Assembly (NCBI RefSeq): GCF_028690125.1
Contig: NZ_JAQVBV010000007.1
Span: forward strand, 62,001 to 126,000
Reading direction: 5' to 3'
Length of the DNA: 64,000 nt
DNA from: Bacteroides sp.
GTDB lineage: Bacteria; Bacteroidota; Bacteroidia; Bacteroidales; Bacteroidaceae
Both the position numbers and the translations under genes were made by a program. Positions 17,914 to 25,370 of the stretch are shown one piece after another. The notes under the pieces are model-generated. The model made no database searches, was not told the DNA's origin, and worked only from the letters and a program-made list of their open reading frames with translations. Within the stretch, counting starts at the first letter, position 1, and each line of letters opens with the position of its first letter.

Positions 17914-19905
17914 TTACAACGGAACGTATTCTACAAATGCTTCCATAGCTTCGTAAGAAGCCAAACCTAAACGGTCGTACAACGTAGCTGTACCACGGTT
18001 GCGGTCTTCGCTGCGTTGCCAGAACAGACGTTCGTCATTGCCCATGAACGGAGCACTTTCCATCTGTGACTGATGCTTCAGGATAGAATTACGTTTTGAA
18101 CGAAGTTCTTCCGGACTGATAGGCACAGCCATTTCAATGTTTTCAATTTCCCATTCGGCCCATGCACCACGATACATCCAGATACGGCAGTCTTTCAGCC
18201 ATTTAGCACCTTCCTCTTTTTCAAGATCTATGGCAGCAAGCACAGCGTCCGTACATACACGGTGTGTACCGTGCGGGTCAGCCAAGTCACCTGCTACAAA
18301 GATTTGATGAGGTTTCACTTCACGCAGCAGATTACGTACAATTTCTACATCTGCCTCGCTAATCGGATTTTTCTGAATCTTGCCGGTTTCATAGAACGGT
18401 AAATCCAGGAAGTGACAACGATCCAACGGTATATTATTGTACGAGCAAGCAGTACGTGCTTCACCGCGACGTATCAGTCCTTTGATCGTCAAAATATCTC
18501 TGCTATCTATATCACCGTCTTTCTTCTCTTTTAAGAACTTACGGATTTCTGCATATTTTTCACTAATCACCAAATCTTCGCTATTATTGAAAATCTGGTT
18601 GAACCCATTGATAAAATGAAGGAAACGAACTACTTCTTCGTCGCCCACTGCAATGTTACCGGATGTTTCATAAGCAACGTGTACCTCATGTTTCTGCTCA
18701 ACCAAACGGCGTATGGTTCCTCCCATAGAGATAACATCATCATCAGGATGCGGAGAGAAAACGACAATGCGTTTAGGGAATGGTTTAGCTCGTTCCGGAC
18801 GATAAGTGTCGTCGGCATTAGGTTTACCACCCGGCCATCCGGTGATGGTATGTTGCAGATCGTTGAATATCTTGATATTTACATTGTAGGCAGAACCGAA
18901 GAGAGCCAGAAGCTCACTTAAGCCGTTTTCGTTGTAGTCTTTATTAGTCAGTTTCAGAATTGGTTTACCTGTCAATTGACACAGCCATACAATAGCACTA
19001 CGAATCAGTTTATCATTCCATTCGCAAGAAGTCACTAACCACGGACGTTGTATACGCGTCAGGTTCATGGCAGACGAAAGGTCTATAGATACGTGAGCAT
19101 TATTGTGAGTTTGCAAATAAGATGCAGGAATGGTGTCAGTAATAGTACCTTCTACACATTCTTTAATCATTGCAGCTTTATCTTCGCCCCATGCCAACAG
19201 GTATATTTTCTTCGCACCTAGGATGGTAGATACTCCCATTGTGATAGAACTGATCGGAGTATTTTCTATAGTTCCGAAAATCTTGGATGCTTCGTTGCGT
19301 GACGCATTATCCAATAAAATCAGACGGGTATTGGAGTTCAGACGTGAACCCGGCTCATTGAAAGCAATGTTACCTACACGACCGATACCAAGCAATGCTA
19401 TGTCAATACCTCCGAAACTTTCGATGCGCTGTTCGTACAGGCGGCAATATTCAAAGATAGTGTCTTTGGCAATCGTACCATCCGGAGAGAATATATTCTG
19501 TTTGTCGATATCGACATGATCCAGCAACATATTTTTCAACGCGTTGAGGTTACTGTTGATGGCATCAGCAGTTAATGGATAATATTCGTACATGTTAAAC
19601 ACAATCACGTTACGGAAGCTAAGGCCTTCTTCTTTATGCATACGGATAAGTTCCGAATAAACGTGGCTTGGTGAGTTACCTCCGGGGAGAGCCAAAACGC
19701 AGAAGCGTCCTGCTTTTTGTTTTTCGCGGATAGTTTGTGCAATTTCGCAAGCAATGTAGTTAGCGCCTTCTTCTACAGACTCATAAATGTCTGTGGGGAT
19801 TTTTTCGAGTCTTGTCAAGACTGATTTTTCAAATGCATTCTCCGGTCTGTAGTATCTGGGGGAGACCCGATGGAGAGTGATTTGAGAACTAAGATTTGTT
19901 TTCAT
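17914..19905 (-). CDS. NagB-like isomerase domain fused to PIG-L/LmbE deacetylase
   Basis: A 663-residue fusion usually annotated as glucosamine-6-phosphate deaminase. Residues about 30-290 follow NagB (ALPGGNSP at 72-79, FNMYEYYP, GIGRVGNIAFNEP), but of the four E. coli catalytic residues D72 is Tyr106, D141 is Val177 and H143 is Asn179; only E148 survives as Glu184. Residues about 375-663 form a PIG-L/LmbE deacetylase with the metal motif SPHPDDD (384-390) and the late ADPHGTHR motif. The deaminase part is therefore probably inactive or altered, while N-deacetylation of an amino-sugar compound remains plausible. Monocistronic; terminator at 17861-17893, TATCTTTG box at 19964-19971. Confidence 0.85.
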   Translation of the reverse strand: MKTNLSSQITLHRVSPRYYRPENAFEKSVLTRLEKIPTDIYESVEEGANYIACEIAQTIREKQKAGRFCVLALPGGNSPSHVYSELIRMHKEEGLSFRNVIVFNMYEYYPLTADAINSNLNALKNMLLDHVDIDKQNIFSPDGTIAKDTIFEYCRLYEQRIESFGGIDIALLGIGRVGNIAFNEPGSRLNSNTRLILLDNASRNEASKIFGTIENTPISSITMGVSTILGAKKIYLLAWGEDKAAMIKECVEGTITDTIPASYLQTHNNAHVSIDLSSAMNLTRIQRPWLVTSCEWNDKLIRSAIVWLCQLTGKPILKLTNKDYNENGLSELLALFGSAYNVNIKIFNDLQHTITGWPGGKPNADDTYRPERAKPFPKRIVVFSPHPDDDVISMGGTIRRLVEQKHEVHVAYETSGNIAVGDEEVVRFLHFINGFNQIFNNSEDLVISEKYAEIRKFLKEKKDGDIDSRDILTIKGLIRRGEARTACSYNNIPLDRCHFLDLPFYETGKIQKNPISEADVEIVRNLLREVKPHQIFVAGDLADPHGTHRVCTDAVLAAIDLEKEEGAKWLKDCRIWMYRGAWAEWEIENIEMAVPISPEELRSKRNSILKHQSQMESAPFMGNDERLFWQRSEDRNRGTATLYDRLGLASYEAMEAFVEYVPL

Positions 19906-19963
19906 AAAGTTGTTAATTAAGTTATGTAAGATTAGAGTCCTTACGACTGTATTTTAGCTACGA

Positions 19964-19971
19964 CAAAGATA
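19964..19971 (-). promoter_or_regulatory. Candidate -7 box of the NagB/PIG-L gene
   Basis: TATCTTTG on the minus strand, exact consensus, 58 bases before the ATG at 19905. A -33 element is not clear. Confidence 0.55.
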
Positions 19972-20137
19972 CAAAAGAAGTCTATATAATTAACTACCAA
20001 TTTTTAGGTATTGTTGCTGCAATAAATCGTTTTTAACATTTGTTTCATCAAGAGTAACTACTCAGGTATGATTACTATTAGTCTAAGAGAACCTAGTGGA
20101 GAATCTCCTCTCTCAATATACTAAGGAGATGTGGTGT

Positions 20138-20158
20138 TTCGACAAGCTCAGCATGACA
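20138..20158 (-). repeat. Fragment of a dispersed TGTCATnCTGAGC...GTCGAA repeat
   Basis: The minus strand reads TGTCATGCTGAGCTTGTCGA, a 20-base core that I recognise as part of a short repeat scattered between genes in many bacterial genomes. It is flanked by GGAGAT/ATCTCC pieces (20105-20130). Only one copy is seen in this window. Confidence 0.4.
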
Positions 20159-20209
20159 GATACTGTTGATTATCAAAGAACAGTCTACCTGAACAGTTGC
20201 CATCATGCA

Positions 20210-20986
20210 TCAAAGTTGGAATGAATCTGCATCTTTCCACACTGGAAATTTCTCTCTGAATCTCTGCAAGGTAGTCAGATTGAGGGCAGCAGTAGTGATT
20301 CCTTCCTGTCCCTCGGGCAAGGAAGTGATTTCCTCTCCAAGAGCCGAATATACTACACTTCCTCCATTATAATGAAGATGATATCCGTCTGTACCTATTC
20401 TATTTGTTCCGCACACATAACATTGATTTTCCAATGCACGTGCTCGCAATAATGTATCCCAAGCCAGGCGACGTGGTATGGGCCAGTTTGCTACATATAC
20501 CAGTAAATCATATTCGTTATTCACATTTCGACTCCATACCGGGAAACGTAGGTCATAACATACAAGCAAACAGATATTCCATCCGAGATAGGGGATAATA
20601 AGACGTTCATTTCCGGCAGAGAAATGTTCACTTTCCTGTCCCATACGGAATAAATGGCGTTTATCATAATAATGTTCTTTTCCTTCGGGGGTGAGGAAAA
20701 AAGCCCGGTTATAAAAACAGCCTTTATCTTCCGCTATATAACTTCCACAGATTGCTGTTTGATAGATAGAAGCCCATTGCTTGAGTGTAGTTATAGTGGT
20801 TCCGGTAACCGGCTCTGCCAAAATATTGCTTTGCATACTGAATCCGGTAGAGAACATCTCCGGTAAAACAACAATCTCCGTTGTTCCACGAAGACTTTGC
20901 AGTTTCTCGTGGAGCAAACGGAGATTTTCCTGTTTATTTTCCCAAACGATATCGGTCTGTATGATAGAAATTCGAATGGAATCCAT
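20210..20986 (-). CDS. Omega-amidase / nitrilase family amidohydrolase (YafV type)
   Basis: A 258-residue carbon-nitrogen hydrolase with the complete Glu-Lys-Cys triad: Glu43 (VLPEMF), Lys109 (DKRHLF) and Cys143 (LVCYDLRFP). The family pattern fits YafV/omega-amidases, which hydrolyse 2-oxoglutaramate and 2-oxosuccinamate to clear the inhibitory by-products of glutamine and asparagine transamination. Cytoplasmic, no signal peptide. It is last in a three-gene minus-strand unit after a PlsC-like gene (50-base gap). Confidence 0.88.
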   Translation of the reverse strand: MDSIRISIIQTDIVWENKQENLRLLHEKLQSLRGTTEIVVLPEMFSTGFSMQSNILAEPVTGTTITTLKQWASIYQTAICGSYIAEDKGCFYNRAFFLTPEGKEHYYDKRHLFRMGQESEHFSAGNERLIIPYLGWNICLLVCYDLRFPVWSRNVNNEYDLLVYVANWPIPRRLAWDTLLRARALENQCYVCGTNRIGTDGYHLHYNGGSVVYSALGEEITSLPEGQEGITTAALNLTTLQRFREKFPVWKDADSFQL

Positions 20987-21036
20987 ACTATTATTAGTCT
21001 ATTAGCAATTTTCCTTCAAGGTCTTCCATGATAAAA

Positions 21037-21591
21037 TTAGATATCTCCAAGTGTAAAGTTCTCAGGATGTTTTCCTTTGAAATCTTTGAAATAGAGTTTA
21101 ATTTCCCGCATATCTTTATTAATATCACCCGAAGGCATGATTGCTTTTGTTGCTGAAATAGTTTTTTTCTCGTAATCAATGCCAATCAGCACAATAGGCA
21201 CTTGTGCTTTAAGAGCAATAAAATAAAACCCTTTTTTCCAGTTTGGATTTGCTTTACGAGTTCCTTCGGGAGTAATAGCCAAATGAAACTTCTTGCTTTC
21301 GGCAAAACGTTTTGCCATCTGGTCTACCAACGAAGTCTTTCGTCCACGATCTACAGGAATCCCGCCTACCGCTTTGAAGAGAAGTCCTAACGGAAAAAAG
21401 AACCATTCTTTTTTCATCATGAAACTTGTTTTACGGCCTAAAGCTCCATAAAACAGTTTTCCAATAAATAAATCAAGGTTCGTTGTATGTGGTGCCGCAC
21501 AGACTACACATTTATCGTAATTAGGTACTGTAACGTTTGTCTTCCAACCTAAAAGGCGGTAATAGATAAAACTGTAAATGGCTTTTTTCAT
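21037..21591 (-). CDS. PlsC-like 1-acylglycerol-3-phosphate acyltransferase family protein
   Basis: A compact 184-residue acyltransferase. It keeps the four family blocks: HTTNLD with His35 and Asp40 (HX4D), an FPLG region, GGIPVDRG (76-83), and TPEGTR (107-112). Such enzymes acylate lysophosphatidic acid or other lipids at the inner membrane. The short length and lack of a clear long N-terminal helix place it in a divergent subgroup, so the acceptor is uncertain. Eight bases separate it from the small hypothetical gene upstream. Confidence 0.82.
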   Translation of the reverse strand: MKKAIYSFIYYRLLGWKTNVTVPNYDKCVVCAAPHTTNLDLFIGKLFYGALGRKTSFMMKKEWFFFPLGLLFKAVGGIPVDRGRKTSLVDQMAKRFAESKKFHLAITPEGTRKANPNWKKGFYFIALKAQVPIVLIGIDYEKKTISATKAIMPSGDINKDMREIKLYFKDFKGKHPENFTLGDI

Positions 21592-21599
21592 TCTGTCTT

Positions 21600-21869
21600 T
21601 TAGTTCAATTTTCCGATAGCGTCAATAATCTCGTCCATCTTCGCATTGAAGTCTATTCGGAATTTCTTATAAAAACCTTTCACGTTTCCTGGTTCTGTAT
21701 GACTTATTCGGCTGACAAATTCATCTTGCATTTTTAGAATTTCTGCCATAATCTCATCAGCTTTAGCTTTGTCAGTACCAGGTATAAACATACTGTTGAT
21801 CAAACACTCGGTGAATAATTCCCCTGCGATATAATTTACATTTTTCTTGAGTTTTCTTCTACTTGCCAT
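21600..21869 (-). CDS. Small hypothetical protein
   Basis: An 89-residue basic-to-neutral, helix-rich soluble protein (starts MASRRKLKKNV, ends DAIGKLN). I do not recognise a domain. Its position eight bases before the PlsC-like gene on the same strand, and clean start after an AT-rich leader, support it as a real gene at the head of this unit. Confidence 0.65.
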   Translation of the reverse strand: MASRRKLKKNVNYIAGELFTECLINSMFIPGTDKAKADEIMAEILKMQDEFVSRISHTEPGNVKGFYKKFRIDFNAKMDEIIDAIGKLN

Positions 21870-22312
21870 AATATTTACATTTAGTAGTGAATAATAGAGA
21901 ATATTTTGTGTAAAGATAGGGACTTTCTTTGATTCTAGCGAATAATTGAAGCGAAATTCCTATTTATTTCTGACTTTGTTATTGGCTATACTAGCTGTTC
22001 CTTCCATCTGCTGGCTAAATGGAATATCATAATTAGAGTCTGCTGAATAAATCAGTTCCTCACTATTTTATAATAGGCAAATTTCGCTTGGGTGCACATT
22101 ACTTTCCAAATATCTGTTTTCCATTTTCCCTGTTCATATAAATCTCATCCGCGCAGATTTTTGCCCGGAGGAAGTCAAACCGCTACCGATAAAAAGTTCA
22201 GTCTGAAGATATAAATCCGAGGCTTCATTATAAACGTCCCAACAGTGATGTTCGATATATCAATTGATTAACTTCGTATTGGTTATTGAAATGATTAACA
22301 CGTTCAATTTTT

Positions 22313-22400
22313 ATGGTGACGATATCCGGTCATGATACCGTCACTATCTTGACCGAATGGTGTCACTATACCAACCGGATACCGTCACTATTCTAAACAA
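22313..22400 (+). repeat. Tandem array A: four 22-bp units
   Basis: Units start at 22313, 22335, 22357 and 22379, an exact 22-base period. The shared core is ATACCGTCACTAT followed by a variable ACCGG-like end; units 2-4 agree well, unit 1 is degenerate. There are no spacers, so it is not CRISPR-like. Nothing indicates that it is translated. Confidence 0.7.
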
Positions 22401-22560
22401 GGATGAATACATAAAATTCTATCTTTTGTTTCGTTCGTTTTCCTGTTCTTTGTGCTATGATATATATGTGGTAAACTCACTAATTCATAACCCTATTTTT
22501 AGATTTCAACTAGGGTGCATACTAGTTTCGATTACTATCGCCAATATCTGTTTATGCTAG

Positions 22561-22821
22561 TCAATAATGCGTTAAAGTGGAAAAGTAGTTTTTATCCAAA
22601 TTACAACTTTGGCAGTCTTTCAGTCCGGATAGCAAATGACGATAAAGTTGCTCGCCGAAGCTACCATAACGACCCAATAGAAGGAAATTAATCCGTCCGG
22701 GAATGATTAGATATAAAACTGTCACTTTAAGCATAAATTTATCACGGTATTTGTTTGTTTTCGCACAGGATTTTCGAAGAGTGCTTTTTATTGTCCATTG
22801 CAAATATATCCCATTATTCAA
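22561..22821 (-). pseudogene. Transposase N-terminal remnant (IS4-like)
   Basis: The 86-residue frame contains LYLIIPGRINFLLLGRYG followed by FGEQLYRH, a pattern seen near the N-terminus of Bacteroides IS4-type transposases (PGRINFLQLGRYG...CEQxxR). Nothing of the DDE catalytic core follows, as the frame stops soon after. It is probably the 5' stub of a decayed insertion sequence. The family name is from memory, so moderate confidence. Confidence 0.45.
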
Positions 22822-23342
22822 AAATAATCGGTGAAGTTATGTATTTGTCTTCAATGCTTTCACCATTTGCCTAAAACTTCCTCCAAGAAGGCAATAGCGG
22901 GTGAAAGCAATATAAAAAACTGTATTTATGGCGGCTTCACGGTTTTCACCCTGCTTCCCGGTCGATCATAATTTAAAGCAAAAAAGATACTCTGCCTGCC
23001 GGATACAGATTCAATCAGGTGAAACCGATGAAAGTGTAAAAAGATCTTTCTGGAAAAGAATGCTTCATCCATAATTAACTGGTCAATAATTATTTAACCA
23101 CAAGGTGAAAGAGGAGAAAGAGTCATTATATCATAAGTAAAATCAACCACTATAATGATATAAATTCTTCGTTTAATTCATTCCTTTTTCAATTGAGTTC
23201 AACTCAATATCCCATTTTCATAATTTGATATCCTAATAGCTAAAAAAAATGCTAATATAATATTTTTTTCTTTCCAATGTTTGAATTCAATTATTGAAGT
23301 TTTTTTAATGCTTCAGAAAACTATTATATCTTTGTTTCTAAA

Positions 23343-23430
23343 GTATTAATACCCAATTTACAAGGTATTAATACCCTTCAACTTGGGTATTAATACTCTA
23401 CAACTTGAGTATTAATACTCTACAAACAGC
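23343..23430 (+). repeat. Tandem array B: four 22-bp units with palindromic GTATTAATAC core
   Basis: Units start at 23343, 23365, 23387 and 23409. Each opens with the perfect palindrome GTATTAATAC, then CCC or TCT, then a 9-10 base linker such as TTCAACTTG. The period is exactly 22 bases, about two helical turns, so all palindromes face the same side of the DNA, as in operator or iteron arrays. It lies 40 bases before the IS982-type remnant. Confidence 0.8.
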
Positions 23431-23469
23431 ATATAAACGCCCTACAAAGCACTTGCAAATCTTTAACTT

Positions 23470-24060
23470 TTGTATTTTCTTTCGCCTGCCTTTTGGCAAT
23501 CGTTCGTTCAATATTTCACTCCCACTTATGTAAGAATGGCCCAGATATGGAGTGTGTTTTTCCACTTTGGCAGTTTTTGTAATTTTAAATATTACTACCT
23601 CCATTATGTGAGTGAACACTTGAAACAAGATTTCCCCAATCAATTTTCATATAGCCGCTTCGTTTAATTCAACACTGGGTCATTATAATATTAATGATAT
23701 TTATAGAACTTATATATCTTGGAGAATCCACTGGAATTACCTTTATAGATTCTACCAAAAATTACAGTTTGCCATAACAAGAGGATCAAACGCAATAAAG
23801 GATTCGAAGATATGACAGCAATAGAAAAGAGTACAATGGGGTGGCTCTATGATTTTAAACTCCATTTAGTTTGTAATGACAAAGGAGAGTTACTTAATTT
23901 TTTCTAATAAAAGGTAATGTGGATGACCATGATGCAGACCTATTCAATCTGTTATAATTATAAAATGTGTGGCTTTCTTAATCAACCGGATAGTCTTTGG
24001 AAAAATTTATAAAAGAATACCTTTAAGTAATGCCTGATGATTATGCTAAGATTACGTTCT
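23470..24060 (+). pseudogene. IS982 family transposase pseudogene
   Basis: Several frames together spell out an IS982-type transposase: 23470-23667 gives HFGSFCNFKYYYLHYVSEHL then FPNQFSYSRFV and stops; around 23730 a frame gives LGESTGITFIDST (first catalytic Asp); from about 23774 HNKRIKRNKGFEDM and STMGWLYDFKLHLVCNDKG to a stop at 23907; then shifted KGNVDDHDADLFNL, and near 23985 VFGKIY. At least three frame changes and several stops separate the pieces, so it is dead. Ends and target duplications are not clear. It could have brought in, or been inserted beside, the tandem repeats. Confidence 0.8.
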
Positions 24061-24463
24061 TCATTTCTTTGATAAACATATATGGGTAGATTAAAAATTA
24101 TGTTAAATTTGTAGGAACTTATAACTTATTTGAAGATTGACTGAATACTAGTGATGATAGTGTTTATCCAGTAGGAATACAACCCCAGATTATGCAACAG
24201 AGGAACCTAATGGAAGGAAAAATAAAAGACAATGTCCCGAAAATGAAGATAGAAAACATATAATAACAGAAGGTTAGTTCTATTTATTTGAATAATTCCT
24301 TGCAACTTTGTGACGCTATTTTATTTATAATTATTCACTACTTTTTATAGTGAATCTTAAGGATGATGATGCTAATATAAGTTAATTATTAAAATAATAA
24401 TCTATGCAATGTAAATAAAGTCTATCTTTAACGACTATTACAACATAGGACAAAAAACACGCC

Positions 24464-25357
24464 ATGAGTATTACTATTAAAAACCTCAATAAAATATATC
24501 CTAACGGAAATCATGCATTGAAAGATGTGAATCTTGAAATCCCTTCGGGGATGTTCGGTTTATTGGGACCTAACGGTGCCGGCAAATCTACTTTGATGCG
24601 TATCCTTGTCGCTTTAATGGAACCCACCTCCGGGCAAGTTGAAATTTGTGGATATGATTTGATGAAAGAGAGAAAAGAAATCCGGGGTATTCTGGGATAT
24701 CTTCCTCAGGATTTTCGCTTTTTTGCTAAATATAAAACATATGAGTTCCTTGATTATGCCGCTCGATTATCTGGAATGACTCATAGCAGACAAAGAAAGC
24801 AGGCAGTTGATGAAATGCTCGAAAATGTAGGACTATTCGATGTTCGTGAACGATATGCCAATAAACTATCGGGAGGTATGAAACGGCGTTTAGGAATTGC
24901 GCAAGCGCTGATACATCATCCCAAAGTAATTATTGTCGATGAACCTACTACCGGACTTGATCCGGAAGAACGTATCCGTTTCCGCAACCTTCTTTCCGAA
25001 GTCAGTGAGAATGACGTAACCATTATCTTATCTACTCATATTGTAGGCGATATTTCAAGTACCTGTAATAATATGGCGTTAATGAACCGGGGGCAAGTCT
25101 CTTTCGACGGTTCTCCACAAGAGATGCTGAAGATAGCCGAAGGCAAAGTATGGAGGATTAAAGCTAATGGTGACCAACTACATGAGATTGATAAAAAATA
25201 TCCGGTAATCTCTACTATTCCGTCAGGAACAGGTTGGGAGGTACAAGTGGTTACAGATAAGGTGGAAGGATACGAAGCTGATCCATTTCCCCCCAATCTG
25301 GAACATGCCTATGTATATTATATGGAGAATCAGTTAAACCTTTGGACAAACGACTAA
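24464..25357 (+). CDS. ABC transporter ATP-binding protein, first gene of the ABC-RND operon
   Basis: A 297-residue ABC ATPase: A-loop Tyr12 (NKIY), Walker A GPNGAGKST (35-43), Q-loop LPQDF, signature LSGGMKRR, Walker B VIIVDEPTTGLDP, and the switch His in STHIVGD. It resembles the drug/antibiotic-exporter class that works with ABC-2 permeases. It is a close paralogue of the ABC domain at the C-terminus of the RND fusion at 34426 (shared GMFGLLGPNGAGKSTLMR, EERIRFRNLL and GKVW segments), so the two NBDs may form a heterodimer. It is 13 bases from the permease gene downstream. A near -7 box TATCTTTA lies at 24423. Confidence 0.93.
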   Translation: MSITIKNLNKIYPNGNHALKDVNLEIPSGMFGLLGPNGAGKSTLMRILVALMEPTSGQVEICGYDLMKERKEIRGILGYLPQDFRFFAKYKTYEFLDYAARLSGMTHSRQRKQAVDEMLENVGLFDVRERYANKLSGGMKRRLGIAQALIHHPKVIIVDEPTTGLDPEERIRFRNLLSEVSENDVTIILSTHIVGDISSTCNNMALMNRGQVSFDGSPQEMLKIAEGKVWRIKANGDQLHEIDKKYPVISTIPSGTGWEVQVVTDKVEGYEADPFPPNLEHAYVYYMENQLNLWTND

Positions 25358-25370
25358 ACATGATGCTGTT

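Larger units (their letters stand above)
19906..20209. other. Intergenic region with promoter and dispersed-repeat fragment
   Basis: No gene. The left part holds the promoter of the NagB/PIG-L gene; the right part (about 20097-20160) holds a small dispersed-repeat fragment described separately. Confidence 0.5.
21870..24463. other. Gene-poor 2.6-kb region with insertion-element debris and tandem repeats
   Basis: No intact gene is supported. Contents in order: a segment at 22082-22123 (GGGTGCACATTACTTTCC ... ATATCTG) that recurs in altered form at 22503-22554; a 22-bp tandem array (22313-22400); a transposase remnant on the minus strand (22561-22821); about six GGTGAA/TTCACC motifs in both orientations between 22829 and 23110; a second 22-bp array (23343-23430); an IS982-type transposase pseudogene (23470-24060); and a hairpin at 24333-24355 (ATTCACTA/TAGTGAAT) shortly before the ABC-RND operon. 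A TATCTTTA near-match to a -7 box lies at 24423-24430. Confidence 0.6.

Noticed and set aside
22313..22400. Possible CRISPR array
   Set aside because: Units are contiguous 22-mers without unique spacers, and no cas gene is present.
23343..23430. Possible CRISPR array or terminator cluster
   Set aside because: Repeats touch each other with no spacers; the palindromic cores are AT-rich and lack a T-run typical of terminators.
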